Both the position numbers and the translations under genes were made by a program. The notes beneath the pieces are model-generated. The model was not told the origin of the DNA and did not search any database. It saw only the letters and a list, made by a program, of their open reading frames with translations. Of a stretch of 64,000 bases of DNA, positions 8,145 through 16,814 are shown piece after piece (the first letter of the stretch is position 1; each line of letters starts with the position of its first letter). The stretch is from CAVPDE01 sp964580575 (lineage in GTDB: Bacteria > Desulfobacterota > DSM-4660 > Desulfatiglandales > HGW-15). Location of the stretch: assembly GCA_964580575.1 (NCBI GenBank), contig CAZOLJ010000007.1, positions 18,135 to 82,134 of the forward strand, read 5' to 3'.

Positions 8145-9644
8145 GTGTCAAGCTTCGAACATCTCCTGCAAGGTTTCCTCATCGTTCTAACGCCGACGAA
8201 CTCCGTGGTCTGCTTGCTCGGCGTTCTCCTCGGCACGGTCGTCGGTGTGCTCCCAGGTCTGGGGCCCATGGCAGCCATGTCCATCATGCTGCCCATCAGC
8301 ATCCATTACGGCCCTCTGGCAGGCCTTATCCTGCTCTCGGGTGTCTGGTACGGTGCTCAGTACGGGGGCTCCACGACCTCCATCCTCGTGAACATCCCAG
8401 GTGAAGCCGCTTCCGTGGTCACCTGCCTGGACGGCTATCAAATGGCAAGAAAAGGAAGGGCAGGGGCTGCGCTGGCCGTGGCCGCGGTAGGCTCCTTCAT
8501 TGCGGGTTCCATAGGGATTATTCTGCTTCAGCTGTTCGGTCCCTTGATCGCAACAGCAGCGCTTTCTTTCGGTCCTCCTGAGTTTTTGGCGGTCATGCTG
8601 TTCGCTTTCGTTACCATGGCCACCCTGAGCGGGGACAGCCCTTTGAAAGGAGCCATGATGGTGGGCTTTGGGGCGCTCGTGAGCACCATCGGGATCGATC
8701 GGATTGCCGGCATCCCGCGCTTTACCATGGGCATACCCTCTCTCATGTATGGAATCGATCTCATCCCTGTGGCCATAGGCCTGTTCGGCATCGCCGAAGT
8801 CGTCAGAATCGCCCTGCAGCGCTACACCCCACCTCCGTTACGCCCTGTGCGCCTCAGGGAACTCTACCCCAACCGAGAGGAGGTCCGGCGTTCGACGATG
8901 CCGATCGTTCGCGGTTCTTTTATCGGCGCCCTTTTCGGAATGCTGCCCGGTTCTTCTGCAGCGCTTGCCTCATTCACTTCTTACAGCATTGAGAAGAGCA
9001 TGTCGCCCAACAAGAAGGAGTTCGGCAAAGGAGCTATCGAGGGGGTGGCCGCTCCTGAATCCGCCAACAACTCCGCCGTGATCATCGCCCTGGTGCCGCT
9101 TCTTTGCCTTGGAATTCCCTTCTCCCCCGTGTCCGCGCTCCTCCTTGCCGGCCTGCAGATGCACAACGTAACGCCAGGACCCCTGCTCCTTCAGACGACC
9201 CCTGAGATTTTTTGGGGATTGATCGCCGCCATGTACATCGGGAATGTTCTCCTCCTGGTGTTGAACCTGCCTCTGGTGGGGCTTTTTGCTCGGGTCGCCA
9301 CCATGAAGCCTCACTTTCTTATGCCCGCCGTGGGAATTTTCTGTCTCATCGGGTGTTATGCGATTCGGAACGCGGTGTTTGATGTTCTTGTGATGATCGC
9401 TGCAGGCATCCTGGGAGTTGTTCTCAACAGGATGCACATCAGCGTCGTGCCCATCCTTCTGGGCATGGTGCTGGGAAGCCTGCTCGAGGACAATTTGCGC
9501 GTGACCATCCAGTGGTTAAACGGCGACTTTTCGCTTGTCTGGTCGCGGCCTATAGCGCTCGCCATTTTGATGCTCATTCCTCTGTATCTGGTCCTGGTGC
9601 ATTTTGCGCAAAGGAGGGTTTTCAGGAGCGACGTCGTGGGTTGA
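8145..9644 (+). CDS. tctA: TTT transporter large membrane subunit TctA
   Basis: The 499-residue, strongly hydrophobic protein carries TctA signatures: PGLGPMAAMSIMLPIS near the N terminus, YGAQYGGSTTSILVNIPGEA, and the internal repeat GMLPGSSAALASFTSY with the following PESANNSAV. These belong to the two pseudo-symmetric halves that form the transport path. A GTG at 8145 is preferred because GAGGAGG lies seven bases before it; a TTG two codons earlier is too close. Gene order tctB-tctA-tctC and the upstream ligase and carboxyltransferase suggest uptake of an organic acid that is then CoA-activated. Confidence 0.93.
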   Translation: MSSFEHLLQGFLIVLTPTNSVVCLLGVLLGTVVGVLPGLGPMAAMSIMLPISIHYGPLAGLILLSGVWYGAQYGGSTTSILVNIPGEAASVVTCLDGYQMARKGRAGAALAVAAVGSFIAGSIGIILLQLFGPLIATAALSFGPPEFLAVMLFAFVTMATLSGDSPLKGAMMVGFGALVSTIGIDRIAGIPRFTMGIPSLMYGIDLIPVAIGLFGIAEVVRIALQRYTPPPLRPVRLRELYPNREEVRRSTMPIVRGSFIGALFGMLPGSSAALASFTSYSIEKSMSPNKKEFGKGAIEGVAAPESANNSAVIIALVPLLCLGIPFSPVSALLLAGLQMHNVTPGPLLLQTTPEIFWGLIAAMYIGNVLLLVLNLPLVGLFARVATMKPHFLMPAVGIFCLIGCYAIRNAVFDVLVMIAAGILGVVLNRMHISVVPILLGMVLGSLLEDNLRVTIQWLNGDFSLVWSRPIALAILMLIPLYLVLVHFAQRRVFRSDVVG

Positions 9645-9726
9645 GCCATGGTTCGCCTTCAGAAGGCTTCCATGGATGCTGAAAAGAGTATCGCCTAGAG
9701 CGAACAACGAAAGGGAGGAAGGGACA

Positions 9727-10686
9727 ATGAAAAGAACTCTGGTTTTTCTGGCGGGCCTGGTGCTGTTGCTCATGCCTTGGAGCGAAGCGATGCCTTATCC
9801 TGACAAGCCGATTAAGGCCATCGTGGGTTATGAGGCGGGAAGCGCGGTGGACATCAATGCAAGGATCTTTTTTAGGTTTATGGAAAAAGAACTCGGCCAA
9901 CCCATTGCGGTGGTCAACAAGCCGGGCGCTGCCGGCTCCCTGGGGCTGAGAGAGGTTCACGGTGCAAGCCCGGACGGTTACACCCTCGGAGTGAGCCCCT
10001 CGATCAACGTGCTGAAGATTCAGGGACTCCTCCCTTACACCCATCATGATTTCGACGTGCTTGGGGTTCCGGCTTACACGTGGTGTCTTTTGGCCGTCCC
10101 GGCCAAGAGCCCGTTCAAAGATGCCAAGGAATTGGCGGCAAATGCCAGGGCCAACCCGGGCCAGGTCAAGATGAGCACCACCACCAAAGGAGCGGTTTTC
10201 TGGATGCTCTGCAAGTACTTCGAGCGGATCACAGGGACGAAACTCAACGTGATCAGTAATCCCGGGGGAGCGACTTACATCGCCGCCCAACTGGGAGGGG
10301 GACACGCCGATGCCGGTTTCGCTTCCATCGCACCGCTGAAGAGCCAGATCGATGCAGGGAACATCCGTGTTCTAGGAACCACCACGGAAAAGCGCATTCC
10401 CGGCTTTGACCAGTGGCCGACGTTGAAGGAGAGCGGCATTGACATGGTGATGAACGGCTGGATAGCATACGTCGCCCCTAAAGGGCTCCCTCCCGAGGTG
10501 TATAAGAAACTGATTGCAGCGTCCGCCAAGGTGGCGGCTTCCAAAGAGTACATTGAGGAAAACGCCAAAACAGGGAGTATCACCACACCAGAATGCATCG
10601 GCCAGGAAGCGGTCAAGTTCCTGGATGAAGATGCCGCCAAGCAGCGTCCCATCCTCGAAAAGTTGGGGGCTGCCAAAGACAAATAA
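9727..10686 (+). CDS. tctC: TTT transporter periplasmic solute-binding protein TctC (Bug family)
   Basis: The 319-residue protein starts with a clear signal peptide (basic start, LVFLAGLVLLLMPW, then a small-residue cleavage region before YPDKPIKAIVGY). The mature part has Bug/TctC motifs: PDKPIKAIVGYEAGSAVD, VVNKPGAAGSLGLREV, and GTTTEKRIPGFDQWPTLKES. It should bind the substrate in the periplasm and pass it to TctAB. The ATG at 9727 follows GGGAGGAAGG. Bug proteins bind a broad range of carboxylates, so the ligand stays open. Confidence 0.92.
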   Translation: MKRTLVFLAGLVLLLMPWSEAMPYPDKPIKAIVGYEAGSAVDINARIFFRFMEKELGQPIAVVNKPGAAGSLGLREVHGASPDGYTLGVSPSINVLKIQGLLPYTHHDFDVLGVPAYTWCLLAVPAKSPFKDAKELAANARANPGQVKMSTTTKGAVFWMLCKYFERITGTKLNVISNPGGATYIAAQLGGGHADAGFASIAPLKSQIDAGNIRVLGTTTEKRIPGFDQWPTLKESGIDMVMNGWIAYVAPKGLPPEVYKKLIAASAKVAASKEYIEENAKTGSITTPECIGQEAVKFLDEDAAKQRPILEKLGAAKDK

Positions 10687-10720
10687 ATAAACCTAGAGAG
10701 GGGGGGAATGCGGCTTCAGG

Positions 10721-11152
10721 TCAGGCTTTCATGTCAGTCAGGATCTGGGCCGCATCCCGGACAAAGACCGGGCATAGGGTGCGAAAAAGGTTGTCCTTGA
10801 TCGCCCTGTCTCTTCCCTCAGGGGTGCCCACGTCCACCCTGAGCAGGTCTTTACAGATGATCGTCCCGTGCTTTTGCTCAAAGCGCCGAACGAGCTCCTT
10901 GTTCAGGTCATAGACCTTGAATCTCGTTTCCTTTTCAGTCGGAGCTTCCTGGATCTTGAAGCCCAGGATCATCATTGCTCCTGTGACCGCTCCGCATTCA
11001 CGACCCATTCCCATGCCCGCCCCAAAAGCGCGCCCCAGTTTGAATGCTGTTGGGCGATCCAATCCGTAGAGCTCACCGAAACCGGCGAGCAAGGCCTGCG
11101 TTCATGTGTAGCCCTGATCGAAAAGGGTCGCTGCTGTTTCAATAGGATTCAT
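10721..11152 (-). CDS. C_GCAxxG_C_C family redox protein, probable selenoprotein (Sec17 = UGA)
   Basis: From an ATG at 11152 with AAAGGAGAA seven bases upstream, the frame reads MNPIETAATLFDQGYT, a TGA at 11104-11102, then TQALLAGFGELYG onward to residue 143. Family members have Cys in that place (as in GYNCAQA), so UGA most likely codes selenocysteine 17. Other family cysteines are present: ECGAVTGA, IICKDLL and TLCPVFV. A stem-loop at the right distance follows the UGA (see the next entry), and an intact selB is in the window. The gene is usually annotated from 11092 without its first active-site residue. These proteins are thought to be membrane-near redox proteins; the function is not established. 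A plain nonsense mutation is the alternative. Confidence 0.72.
11071..11104 (-). promoter_or_regulatory. Candidate bacterial SECIS hairpin after the UGA codon
   Basis: After the UGA (11104-11102) come 11 bases and then GCTCGCC (11090-11084), loop GGTTTC, and GGTGAGC (11077-11071): a 7-bp stem with one G-U pair and a six-base loop that starts with GGU. The 11-base spacing and a GGU in the apical loop are the same as in the minimal element of E. coli fdhF, which is bound by SelB. Confidence 0.65.
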
Positions 11153-11286
11153 GACGTTTCTCCTTTCGTCTGCGTTGGGCTCCAGTATGGCACAAGGGTC
11201 TGTCGATGGCAACGCTGCGAAGACCAATCTCGACTTACTGCGTGATTTGGAACAGTTTCTCTTAGGATTCAACGTCGGAGAAAAAA

Positions 11287-11515
11287 ATGAACTCAAGTCT
11301 GCCCTTAGGGAAAATCGACCCGGAAATTCTCGAAAAACTTCTTTCCCGATACACGAGCGCAGGCAAGCGGGTCCTCATCGGCGCTGGGATCGGAGAAAAG
11401 GCTCGATCCCGAGCTAGGGGGCGCAAGGATCAATGGCTTGGTTCCGTCCAAGGCCCTCATGGCACTTGCCTCGAATCCGGGATTGCTGTATACCCAATGT
11501 GAAGAGTGAGAATCC
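11287..11515 (+). pseudogene. Remnant of an AIR-synthase-superfamily gene (HypE/ThiL-like N terminus)
   Basis: A good start (GGAG nine bases upstream of ATG at 11287) leads into SSLPLGKIDPEILEKLL, SRYTSAGKRVLIGAGIGE, which resembles the N terminus of HypE-like members of the AIR synthase superfamily (GK-x-P-x-LEKLL-x-RYT, then G-x-GED). After GIGE the frame turns into arginine-rich nonsense; a second frame continues with SKALMALASNPGLLYTQCEE to a TGA just before the kinase start. The gene is thus cut down to about 70 codons, by deletion and frameshift. It is divergent from the selenoprotein gene. The family call is moderate. Confidence 0.4.
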
Positions 11516-11523
11516 GGAGCATC

Positions 11524-12807
11524 ATGGAAGAATCCAACCGCAAAGATGAAACGCGAGAAGCCCTTTATCGCCGGGAAGTGGCGACTATTCTTCGCTCCAG
11601 CGCCCTGATCAACTCGTCCCTCAACTTCGAGCAGGTTCTCGATAACGCCATGAAGTGGGCGGAGGAATTCATGGGCGCCGAGGCCAGCACGGTCTATGAG
11701 CTTGAAGACAGGTCAAACCAGCTTGTCGTTCGCCTTGCAAGGGGGGAAAAGAAAGGACCTGTCGAGGGGATCACCCTCAAGGTAGGGGAGGGCATTGCCG
11801 GAACCGTGGTCAAAACGGGCAAACCCATGGTCATCCAGGATGTGAGCCAGGAGAAGAAATTTGCGGACAAAATCGACAAGATCACAGGATTTCGAACCAA
11901 GTCCGCGATCTGCGTCCCTCTCCTTCTGAGAAACAGGCCCATAGGCGCCCTTCAGGTGATCAACAAAAAGTCCGGGGAACCCTTCAATCGCTCGGATCTT
12001 GAGATCCTCTTTGCCATCGCTCAGCATGTCTCCATCGCTATGGAGAATGCAAACCTCTACCGCCGACTTGAAGAAAGCTTCGCAGTCACGACTCAAGAAC
12101 TGCGGATCACCCAGGAGAAGCTGATCCGCACAGAGCGCCTCGCTTCCATGAGCAACCTTGTTCAGGGCGTTGCCCATGAAATCCGAAACCCCATCACGAC
12201 CATAGGAGGCTTTGCCTGTCGAATCAAGAAGGAGCTCGGGGACAACCCAAAACTCGACAACTACGTGGATATCATTCTTGAGGAGACGGCGCGCCTGGAG
12301 CATATCGTGAAGCGCGTCCATGACTTCACTGAAACCCAGTCTTACAGCCCGACTCAGACAAAAATCGAGCCCGTCGTGGAGGGGGTTCTGAGCGCTGCCA
12401 TGCCTTTGGCGAATCCGCTGGGCGTCCGGATTGTAAAGGAAATCGCTCCGGATTTACCTCTGGCTAGGCTGGATTCCGGCCAGCTCACCGTCGCCCTTGC
12501 CAATATCGTGGAAAACGCTCTCGAAGCCATGCCTCAGGGCGGGACCCTGAGCCTGAAAGCCCTGCGGGAGGATCGTTCCCTGATCATCACCATCACGGAT
12601 ACAGGGTGCGGCATTCCGAAGGATCAGTTGACCGCTATTTATGATCCTTTTGTCACGTCAAAATCCAAGGGAGTAGGGCTTGGGCTCACTTTGGTGCACC
12701 AGGTGGTTTCCAATCACCATGGCGACATCCGGATCAGCAGCGAAGTTCAAAAAGGAACCGTGGTCACCATCAGGCTGCCCCTGGATGCGGCTGTGCGGGC
12801 ATCCTGA
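11524..12807 (+). CDS. GAF-domain sensor histidine kinase
   Basis: The 427-residue soluble protein has a GAF domain at about 35-180 (VGEGIAGTVVKTGKPMVI, then SAICVPLL and GALQVINKKSGEPF), a short helical linker, a dimerisation domain with H218 in VAHEIRNPITTIGGF, and a complete HATPase domain (NIVENALEAMPQGG, DTGCGIP, GVGLGLTLVHQV). It lacks membrane segments, so it should sense a small molecule or redox cue in the cytosol. No response regulator gene is adjacent. The ATG at 11524 is used because the GAF-type N-terminal helix begins there; a GTG at 11506 is an alternative. Confidence 0.9.
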   Translation: MEESNRKDETREALYRREVATILRSSALINSSLNFEQVLDNAMKWAEEFMGAEASTVYELEDRSNQLVVRLARGEKKGPVEGITLKVGEGIAGTVVKTGKPMVIQDVSQEKKFADKIDKITGFRTKSAICVPLLLRNRPIGALQVINKKSGEPFNRSDLEILFAIAQHVSIAMENANLYRRLEESFAVTTQELRITQEKLIRTERLASMSNLVQGVAHEIRNPITTIGGFACRIKKELGDNPKLDNYVDIILEETARLEHIVKRVHDFTETQSYSPTQTKIEPVVEGVLSAAMPLANPLGVRIVKEIAPDLPLARLDSGQLTVALANIVENALEAMPQGGTLSLKALREDRSLIITITDTGCGIPKDQLTAIYDPFVTSKSKGVGLGLTLVHQVVSNHHGDIRISSEVQKGTVVTIRLPLDAAVRAS

Positions 12808-12814
12808 TAAGAGG

Positions 12815-12887
12815 AAGTAAGCAGTATGGAGTAGGCAGTAGGCAGTTTGAATTTCACTGCTTACTTCTTACTGCTTACTACTTACTC
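12815..12887. repeat. Intergenic imperfect hairpin of AGTAAGCAGTA-type words
   Basis: The left side stacks variants of AGTAAGCAGT / AGTAGGCAGT, and the right side the complement ACTGCTTACT in three to four copies, so the whole region can fold as one long imperfect stem. It directly follows the kinase stop codon and could act as a transcription end. The same word recurs at 59.33 kb after gyrA. Confidence 0.6.
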
Positions 12888-12960
12888 GCGAAGTTCACGC
12901 CTGGCTGGCAATCCTATTTTTGGCTCACAGGGCGTTTTCCGCGCGAGGAGGGGGGGGAAG

Positions 12961-13830
12961 ATGAAGAAAAGAGACAAAGGACGTCTTTGGTGGTGGGTAT
13001 CCATCCTTGTCATCGCCGTGGCCGCGATCCTGGCCGGATATTTCGTCGGCATGGAACAGGGTCGGAAAGAGGCTGAAAAACCGGCCGTTGAAAAAGCTCC
13101 GCCTCCTAAAAAGCAGGGGCCGCCGGAACAGGCCCCGGTGGCCAAAGGACCTGTGGTCATCCCGGACGCCAAGGAACTCAAACCCCCTGACGAGAAAACC
13201 TATTGCGAGCGGATCGAACAGGAGATCCGGGACTATTTCAAATACTTGAACGGAAAAGGCTATGTGCGGCACCTGAGCGAGGGCCTGGATACCTCTGCCC
13301 AGTTCAAGACAATGATTCGGAAGCTTTCCGCGAAGCTCCCCATCCCTGCAGGGGAAGGAATAGACTCCTCCATCATCAATGACAACATCTTTCTGTTTTT
13401 CCGGGTTCTCGACAAGAATGATTTCAGGCTGATCCGGGACATCCTCAAGAACGAAGGGGAAGACCTGGAACCCACTCTGGACCTCTTCTACCGGTGGTCG
13501 ACCCTGGGCAGTCGATGCCCTGATCCGGAAGGGATTCGGCCCTCCAGTGACGTGCTTTACCATTACGCCGGTTTTTTCCTGAACACCATCGGCGGAAGGT
13601 CCTACCTTTTTAGAAGGCCCATGGGATTGCGGACCCTGTGCAGCTACTATTCCCTGCTAATCCTCCAGGACGCGGACAAACAGGGCAGGAACTCTTACGG
13701 AATCGATGTTCTCTCCTTCATTGCTCCTCTTGCCAGAGAGATCGCCCTGTATCCTGATTTCCGCTTCAAGCAGACTTACCTGAAAAACCTTGAGGAGATG
13801 GAGAAGGAATACCTGAGAAAAAGGCAATAA
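12961..13830 (+). CDS. Membrane-anchored protein of unknown function
   Basis: The 289-residue protein has a basic start, one membrane helix at about 9-28 (WWVSILVIAVAAILAGYF), a proline/lysine-rich linker to about 85 and then a helical periplasmic domain with four cysteines spread over it (TYCERIEQEIRDYFKYL; GSRCPDPEG; LRTLCSYY). I do not recognise the domain. A strong GGAGGGGGGGAAG precedes the ATG. It lies between the kinase and malQ with hairpin repeats on both sides and so is probably its own transcription unit. Confidence 0.7.
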   Translation: MKKRDKGRLWWWVSILVIAVAAILAGYFVGMEQGRKEAEKPAVEKAPPPKKQGPPEQAPVAKGPVVIPDAKELKPPDEKTYCERIEQEIRDYFKYLNGKGYVRHLSEGLDTSAQFKTMIRKLSAKLPIPAGEGIDSSIINDNIFLFFRVLDKNDFRLIRDILKNEGEDLEPTLDLFYRWSTLGSRCPDPEGIRPSSDVLYHYAGFFLNTIGGRSYLFRRPMGLRTLCSYYSLLILQDADKQGRNSYGIDVLSFIAPLAREIALYPDFRFKQTYLKNLEEMEKEYLRKRQ

Positions 13831-13961
13831 GAAGCGGAGAGCGGTGCATGGTACAAGGTGCACAATCCTGTTGCTCGCCCTTGAATAATTCAGTAAAATT
13901 TTAGTTTTGGGAACACGTTAGCTTTTTGAAATTGTCACGGAAGAAAGCCATGGGGGAACGC
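13831..13961. other. Spacer before malQ with a GTGCAC-word fragment and an element shared with the glgP leader
   Basis: After the unknown membrane gene comes a short piece with GTGCATGGTACAAGGTGCAC, the same word used in the repeat block after glgP. Further on, 13919-13943 (AGCTTTTTGAAATTGTCAC core) is nearly the same as 16815-16840 in front of glgP. No clear -35/-10 pair was found. Confidence 0.4.
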
Positions 13962-15470
13962 ATGTTGAACCAGAGGGGGAGCGGCATTCTCCTCCACCTC
14001 ACATCTCTTCCGTCTCCTTTCGGCATAGGAGATTTCGGACCCTGGTCCTATCGATTTGCAGATTTTCTTGCCCAAACCAAACAGAGTTACTGGCAGAGCC
14101 TTCCCCTCAATCCTACGGATATCCTGTATGGCAACTCCCCTTATCACAGCATGTCCGCGTTCGGCTTTAATCCTCTTCTCATCAGCCCGGAACTGCTCAT
14201 TCAGGAAGGGGCCCTCACCCAGGCCGACGTGGAACCTGTTCCCGCTTTTTCACGGAACCGGGTGGATTTCGAACTCGTCGTCTCCTATAAACGCAGGCTT
14301 CTTTCCCTGGCCTACGGCCGGTTCAAAAGAGAGGGGGCAGACGGAGAATACAGGAGCTTCTGTTCCCGGCAAGCCTCCTGGCTCGATGATTTCGCTCTGT
14401 TTGTTGCGCTCAAAGAGCAGTTCAGCGGCAGGCCATGGAACGAGTGGCCGGCCCCCCTGCGGGACAGAGACCCTGAAGCGCTCAATCGCGAAAGAGAAAG
14501 ACTGAGAGAGAGGATTCAGGAGCAGAAGTTCTTTCAGCATCTTTTTTTCAGGCAATGGTCATCGCTCAGGAAATATTGCACTGCCCGGGGCATCAAAATC
14601 ATCGGGGATGTGCCCATTTACGTCGTCTATGACAGTGCGGACGTCTGGATGCACCCCACTCTCTTTAATCTCGACCATGAGAAAAGACCGGTTACGGTTG
14701 CGGGAGTTCCACCCGACTATTTCAGCAAGACCGGCCAGCGGTGGGGGAACCCCGTGTACCGGTGGGAGGCACTCCAAAGCACAGGTTACGAGTGGTGGAC
14801 GAGCCGCATTCGCCACAACCTCAGCCTGTTTGATGTGGTCAGAGTGGATCATTTTCGTGGTTTCATGGCCTACTGGGAAGTGCCTGCAACCGAGACCATC
14901 GCCGTCAACGGCCAATGGGTGGAAGCTCCGGGCATGGACTTCTTCACCCGGCTCTCGTCGGTCTTTCCGGATCTCCCCATCATTGCTGAAGATCTCGGCA
15001 CGATCACGCCGGATGTGTGGGCCACCATGGAGCATTTCGGGTTTCCGGGGATGAAAGTGCTCCTCTTTGCCTTTGACGAAAGCCTCCCCAGGAATGCCTA
15101 TGCTCCCCACAACCACACGAAAAATGCAGTGGTTTACACCGGCACTCATGACAACAACACGGCAAGGGCCTGGTATGAAAAGGAACTTGGCGAACAGGAC
15201 AGGGCGCGCCTGTCCCGGTACGTAGGCAGGGAGGTCAACGCGGACAATGTGCACAGGGAACTGATCCGCCTGGCCATGATGTCGGTGGCCGACACCGCCA
15301 TTCTGCCCATGCAGGACCTTCTGGGTCTCGGCGAATGGGCGCGCATGAACCGGCCGGCCCGGGAAAACGGAAACTGGCAGTGGCGGCTCACGCCGGAGCA
15401 GATCACGGCGCCACTGGCAAAAGAGCTTCTGGAACTGACGGAGATTTATGGGAGAAGCAACGGCACCTAA
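13962..15470 (+). CDS. malQ: 4-alpha-glucanotransferase (amylomaltase)
   Basis: The roughly 500-residue protein matches GH77 enzymes: RGSGILLHLTSLPSPFGIGD at the start, the substrate-site segment GDVPIYVVYDSADVW, RVDHFRGFMAYWEVPA with the nucleophile Asp, ITPDVWATMEHFGFPGMKVL, and GTHDNNTARAW near the end. It transfers glucan segments between maltodextrins in the cytosol. The start is taken at the ATG at 13962 after GGGGGAACG; an ATG at 13950 would add four residues. With the glucan phosphorylase at 17-19.5 kb it forms a glycogen/maltodextrin breakdown pair. Confidence 0.93.
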   Translation: MLNQRGSGILLHLTSLPSPFGIGDFGPWSYRFADFLAQTKQSYWQSLPLNPTDILYGNSPYHSMSAFGFNPLLISPELLIQEGALTQADVEPVPAFSRNRVDFELVVSYKRRLLSLAYGRFKREGADGEYRSFCSRQASWLDDFALFVALKEQFSGRPWNEWPAPLRDRDPEALNRERERLRERIQEQKFFQHLFFRQWSSLRKYCTARGIKIIGDVPIYVVYDSADVWMHPTLFNLDHEKRPVTVAGVPPDYFSKTGQRWGNPVYRWEALQSTGYEWWTSRIRHNLSLFDVVRVDHFRGFMAYWEVPATETIAVNGQWVEAPGMDFFTRLSSVFPDLPIIAEDLGTITPDVWATMEHFGFPGMKVLLFAFDESLPRNAYAPHNHTKNAVVYTGTHDNNTARAWYEKELGEQDRARLSRYVGREVNADNVHRELIRLAMMSVADTAILPMQDLLGLGEWARMNRPARENGNWQWRLTPEQITAPLAKELLELTEIYGRSNGT

Positions 15471-15489
15471 CGCTTGTTGACGAACCGAT

Positions 15490-15605
15490 TCCACCACCCC
15501 CACCCTAGCCCTCCATCAAGGGGAGGGGATTTTCTGTTTTGTCCTCTAGAGTGCCTCCCTCTCCCCTTGCGGGAGAGGGCCGGGGGGAGGGGGGATTGAG
15601 GGGAT
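15490..15605. repeat. C/G-rich hairpin repeat (CCCTCCCC family), two copies
   Basis: CACCCCCACCCTAGCCCTCC is followed by AAGGGGAGGGG, and then CCCTCTCCCCTTGCGGGAG with AGGGGGGATTGAGGGG; each copy is a self-complementary C-run/G-run hairpin. Related copies are at 20.93, 21.59, 24.04 and 34.14 kb. This one fills the malQ-cdaA gap. Confidence 0.65.
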
Positions 15606-15624
15606 CTCTCAGCCCTATAACACT

Positions 15625-16794
15625 ATGAATACCCTTGCTCTCATAGCGAATTTGCGAATCCAGGATGTGCTCGACATCCTTTTCCTGACCGTGCTCGCCT
15701 ATCATCTTTATCTTTGGTTCAGGGGGACCAAGGCGTTCAAGGCCCTTATCGGACTGTTTGCGCTTGGTGTCGTTTTCACCATTGCCCAGACCTGGGGCCT
15801 TTTCCTGACCACGTGGGTCTTCCAGATTCTCTGGCAGGTGCTTGTGATCCTGCTGATCATCCTCTTCCAGTCCGAGATCCGTCAGGCCCTCGAAAAATTC
15901 GACCCTTTGCGCACCCTCGGTCTCCGAAAAACGGCCCAGCCCGGTCAGTGGACCCAGGGGCTTTCCGATGCGGTCTTCGCGCTTGCGGAGCGCAAGCTCG
16001 GCGCCCTCATCATCGTCGAGCGAAGCGAAAGAGTCGAAGAGTGCGTGACCTCGGGACAAACCCTTGAGGGCAAGCCCACTCCAGAGCTCCTGACGAGCAT
16101 CTTTCAGAAAGAGTCGCCCCTTCATGACGGAGCCATCCTCCTCAAGGAGGGCCGCATCCAGCTCGTGGCCTGCTATTTGCCTCTGAGCTCGGAGGAAGGA
16201 CTGCCCAAAGAATGGGGGACGCGGCACAGGGCGGCCATGGGCCTGAGCGAACGCTGTGATGCGCTTATGGTCGTGGTCTCCGAAGAGCGGGGTGAGGTCA
16301 CCCTCATCGTTGAACGAAAAGTGTTTCATCCTGCAACGGCGGGAGTCATGAGTCAAATACTCCTGGACGCGCTGCGGCCGGCGCCACGGGAAAGCGTTCC
16401 CTGGAAAGAGAAGATCCGCCCCCTCTTTCTCAACCAGTGGAAGGCGAAATACGGGACCCTGCTCCTGGTTCTGGTTTTCTGGCTCCTTCTCGCAGGCCAG
16501 CAGGACTTTGAAGTGGCCTTTGCCGTGCCCCTAGAAGTGCGCAACGCTCCTGCCGCGATGAAGATCGCGGAGCCCCTGGATCCCAAAGTCCGCATCCGCG
16601 TCAGAGGACTCCGAAAGGACGCGAGTGTGTTGAGTGAAAAAAACGTGCACGCGGAACTCGATCTTTCCCCTGCGGCGACCGGGAGAAGGTCCTTTGCCCT
16701 TACCAGGGATCTTTTCATGCTCCCCAACGAGCGCGTGTACATTGTCAACATTGAACCGTCTCAGATCACTTTTAGGTTCCAAGAAACGCCATGA
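15625..16794 (+). CDS. Diadenylate cyclase CdaA fused to a YbbR (CdaR-like) domain
   Basis: The 389-residue protein begins with three membrane helices (about 14-33, 38-56, 60-81), then a DAC domain with DGA at 168-170 in SPLHDGAILL and the RHR motif at 200-202 in TRHRAAMGLSE, both needed to make c-di-AMP from two ATP. A fourth helix follows at about 277-293 (LLLVLVFWLLLAG), and residues 300-389 look like one YbbR domain (PLEVRNAPAAM, KVRIRVRGLRKDASVL, NIEPSQITFRF). In Firmicutes CdaA and its regulator CdaR are separate adjacent genes; here the two functions sit in one chain, with the YbbR part predicted outside the membrane. Confidence 0.9.
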   Translation: MNTLALIANLRIQDVLDILFLTVLAYHLYLWFRGTKAFKALIGLFALGVVFTIAQTWGLFLTTWVFQILWQVLVILLIILFQSEIRQALEKFDPLRTLGLRKTAQPGQWTQGLSDAVFALAERKLGALIIVERSERVEECVTSGQTLEGKPTPELLTSIFQKESPLHDGAILLKEGRIQLVACYLPLSSEEGLPKEWGTRHRAAMGLSERCDALMVVVSEERGEVTLIVERKVFHPATAGVMSQILLDALRPAPRESVPWKEKIRPLFLNQWKAKYGTLLLVLVFWLLLAGQQDFEVAFAVPLEVRNAPAAMKIAEPLDPKVRIRVRGLRKDASVLSEKNVHAELDLSPAATGRRSFALTRDLFMLPNERVYIVNIEPSQITFRFQETP

Positions 16795-16814
16795 ACAGAA
16801 CTCCAATGCTCATG

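Noticed and set aside
9622..10305. Minus-strand frame opposite tctC
   Set aside because: Antisense shadow of a clear Bug-family gene.
11104..11152. Treating the UGA in the C_GCAxxG_C_C gene as a plain nonsense mutation
   Set aside because: Position at the active-site Cys, the hairpin 11 bases downstream and the intact rest of the gene favour selenocysteine, although the mutation option is not excluded.
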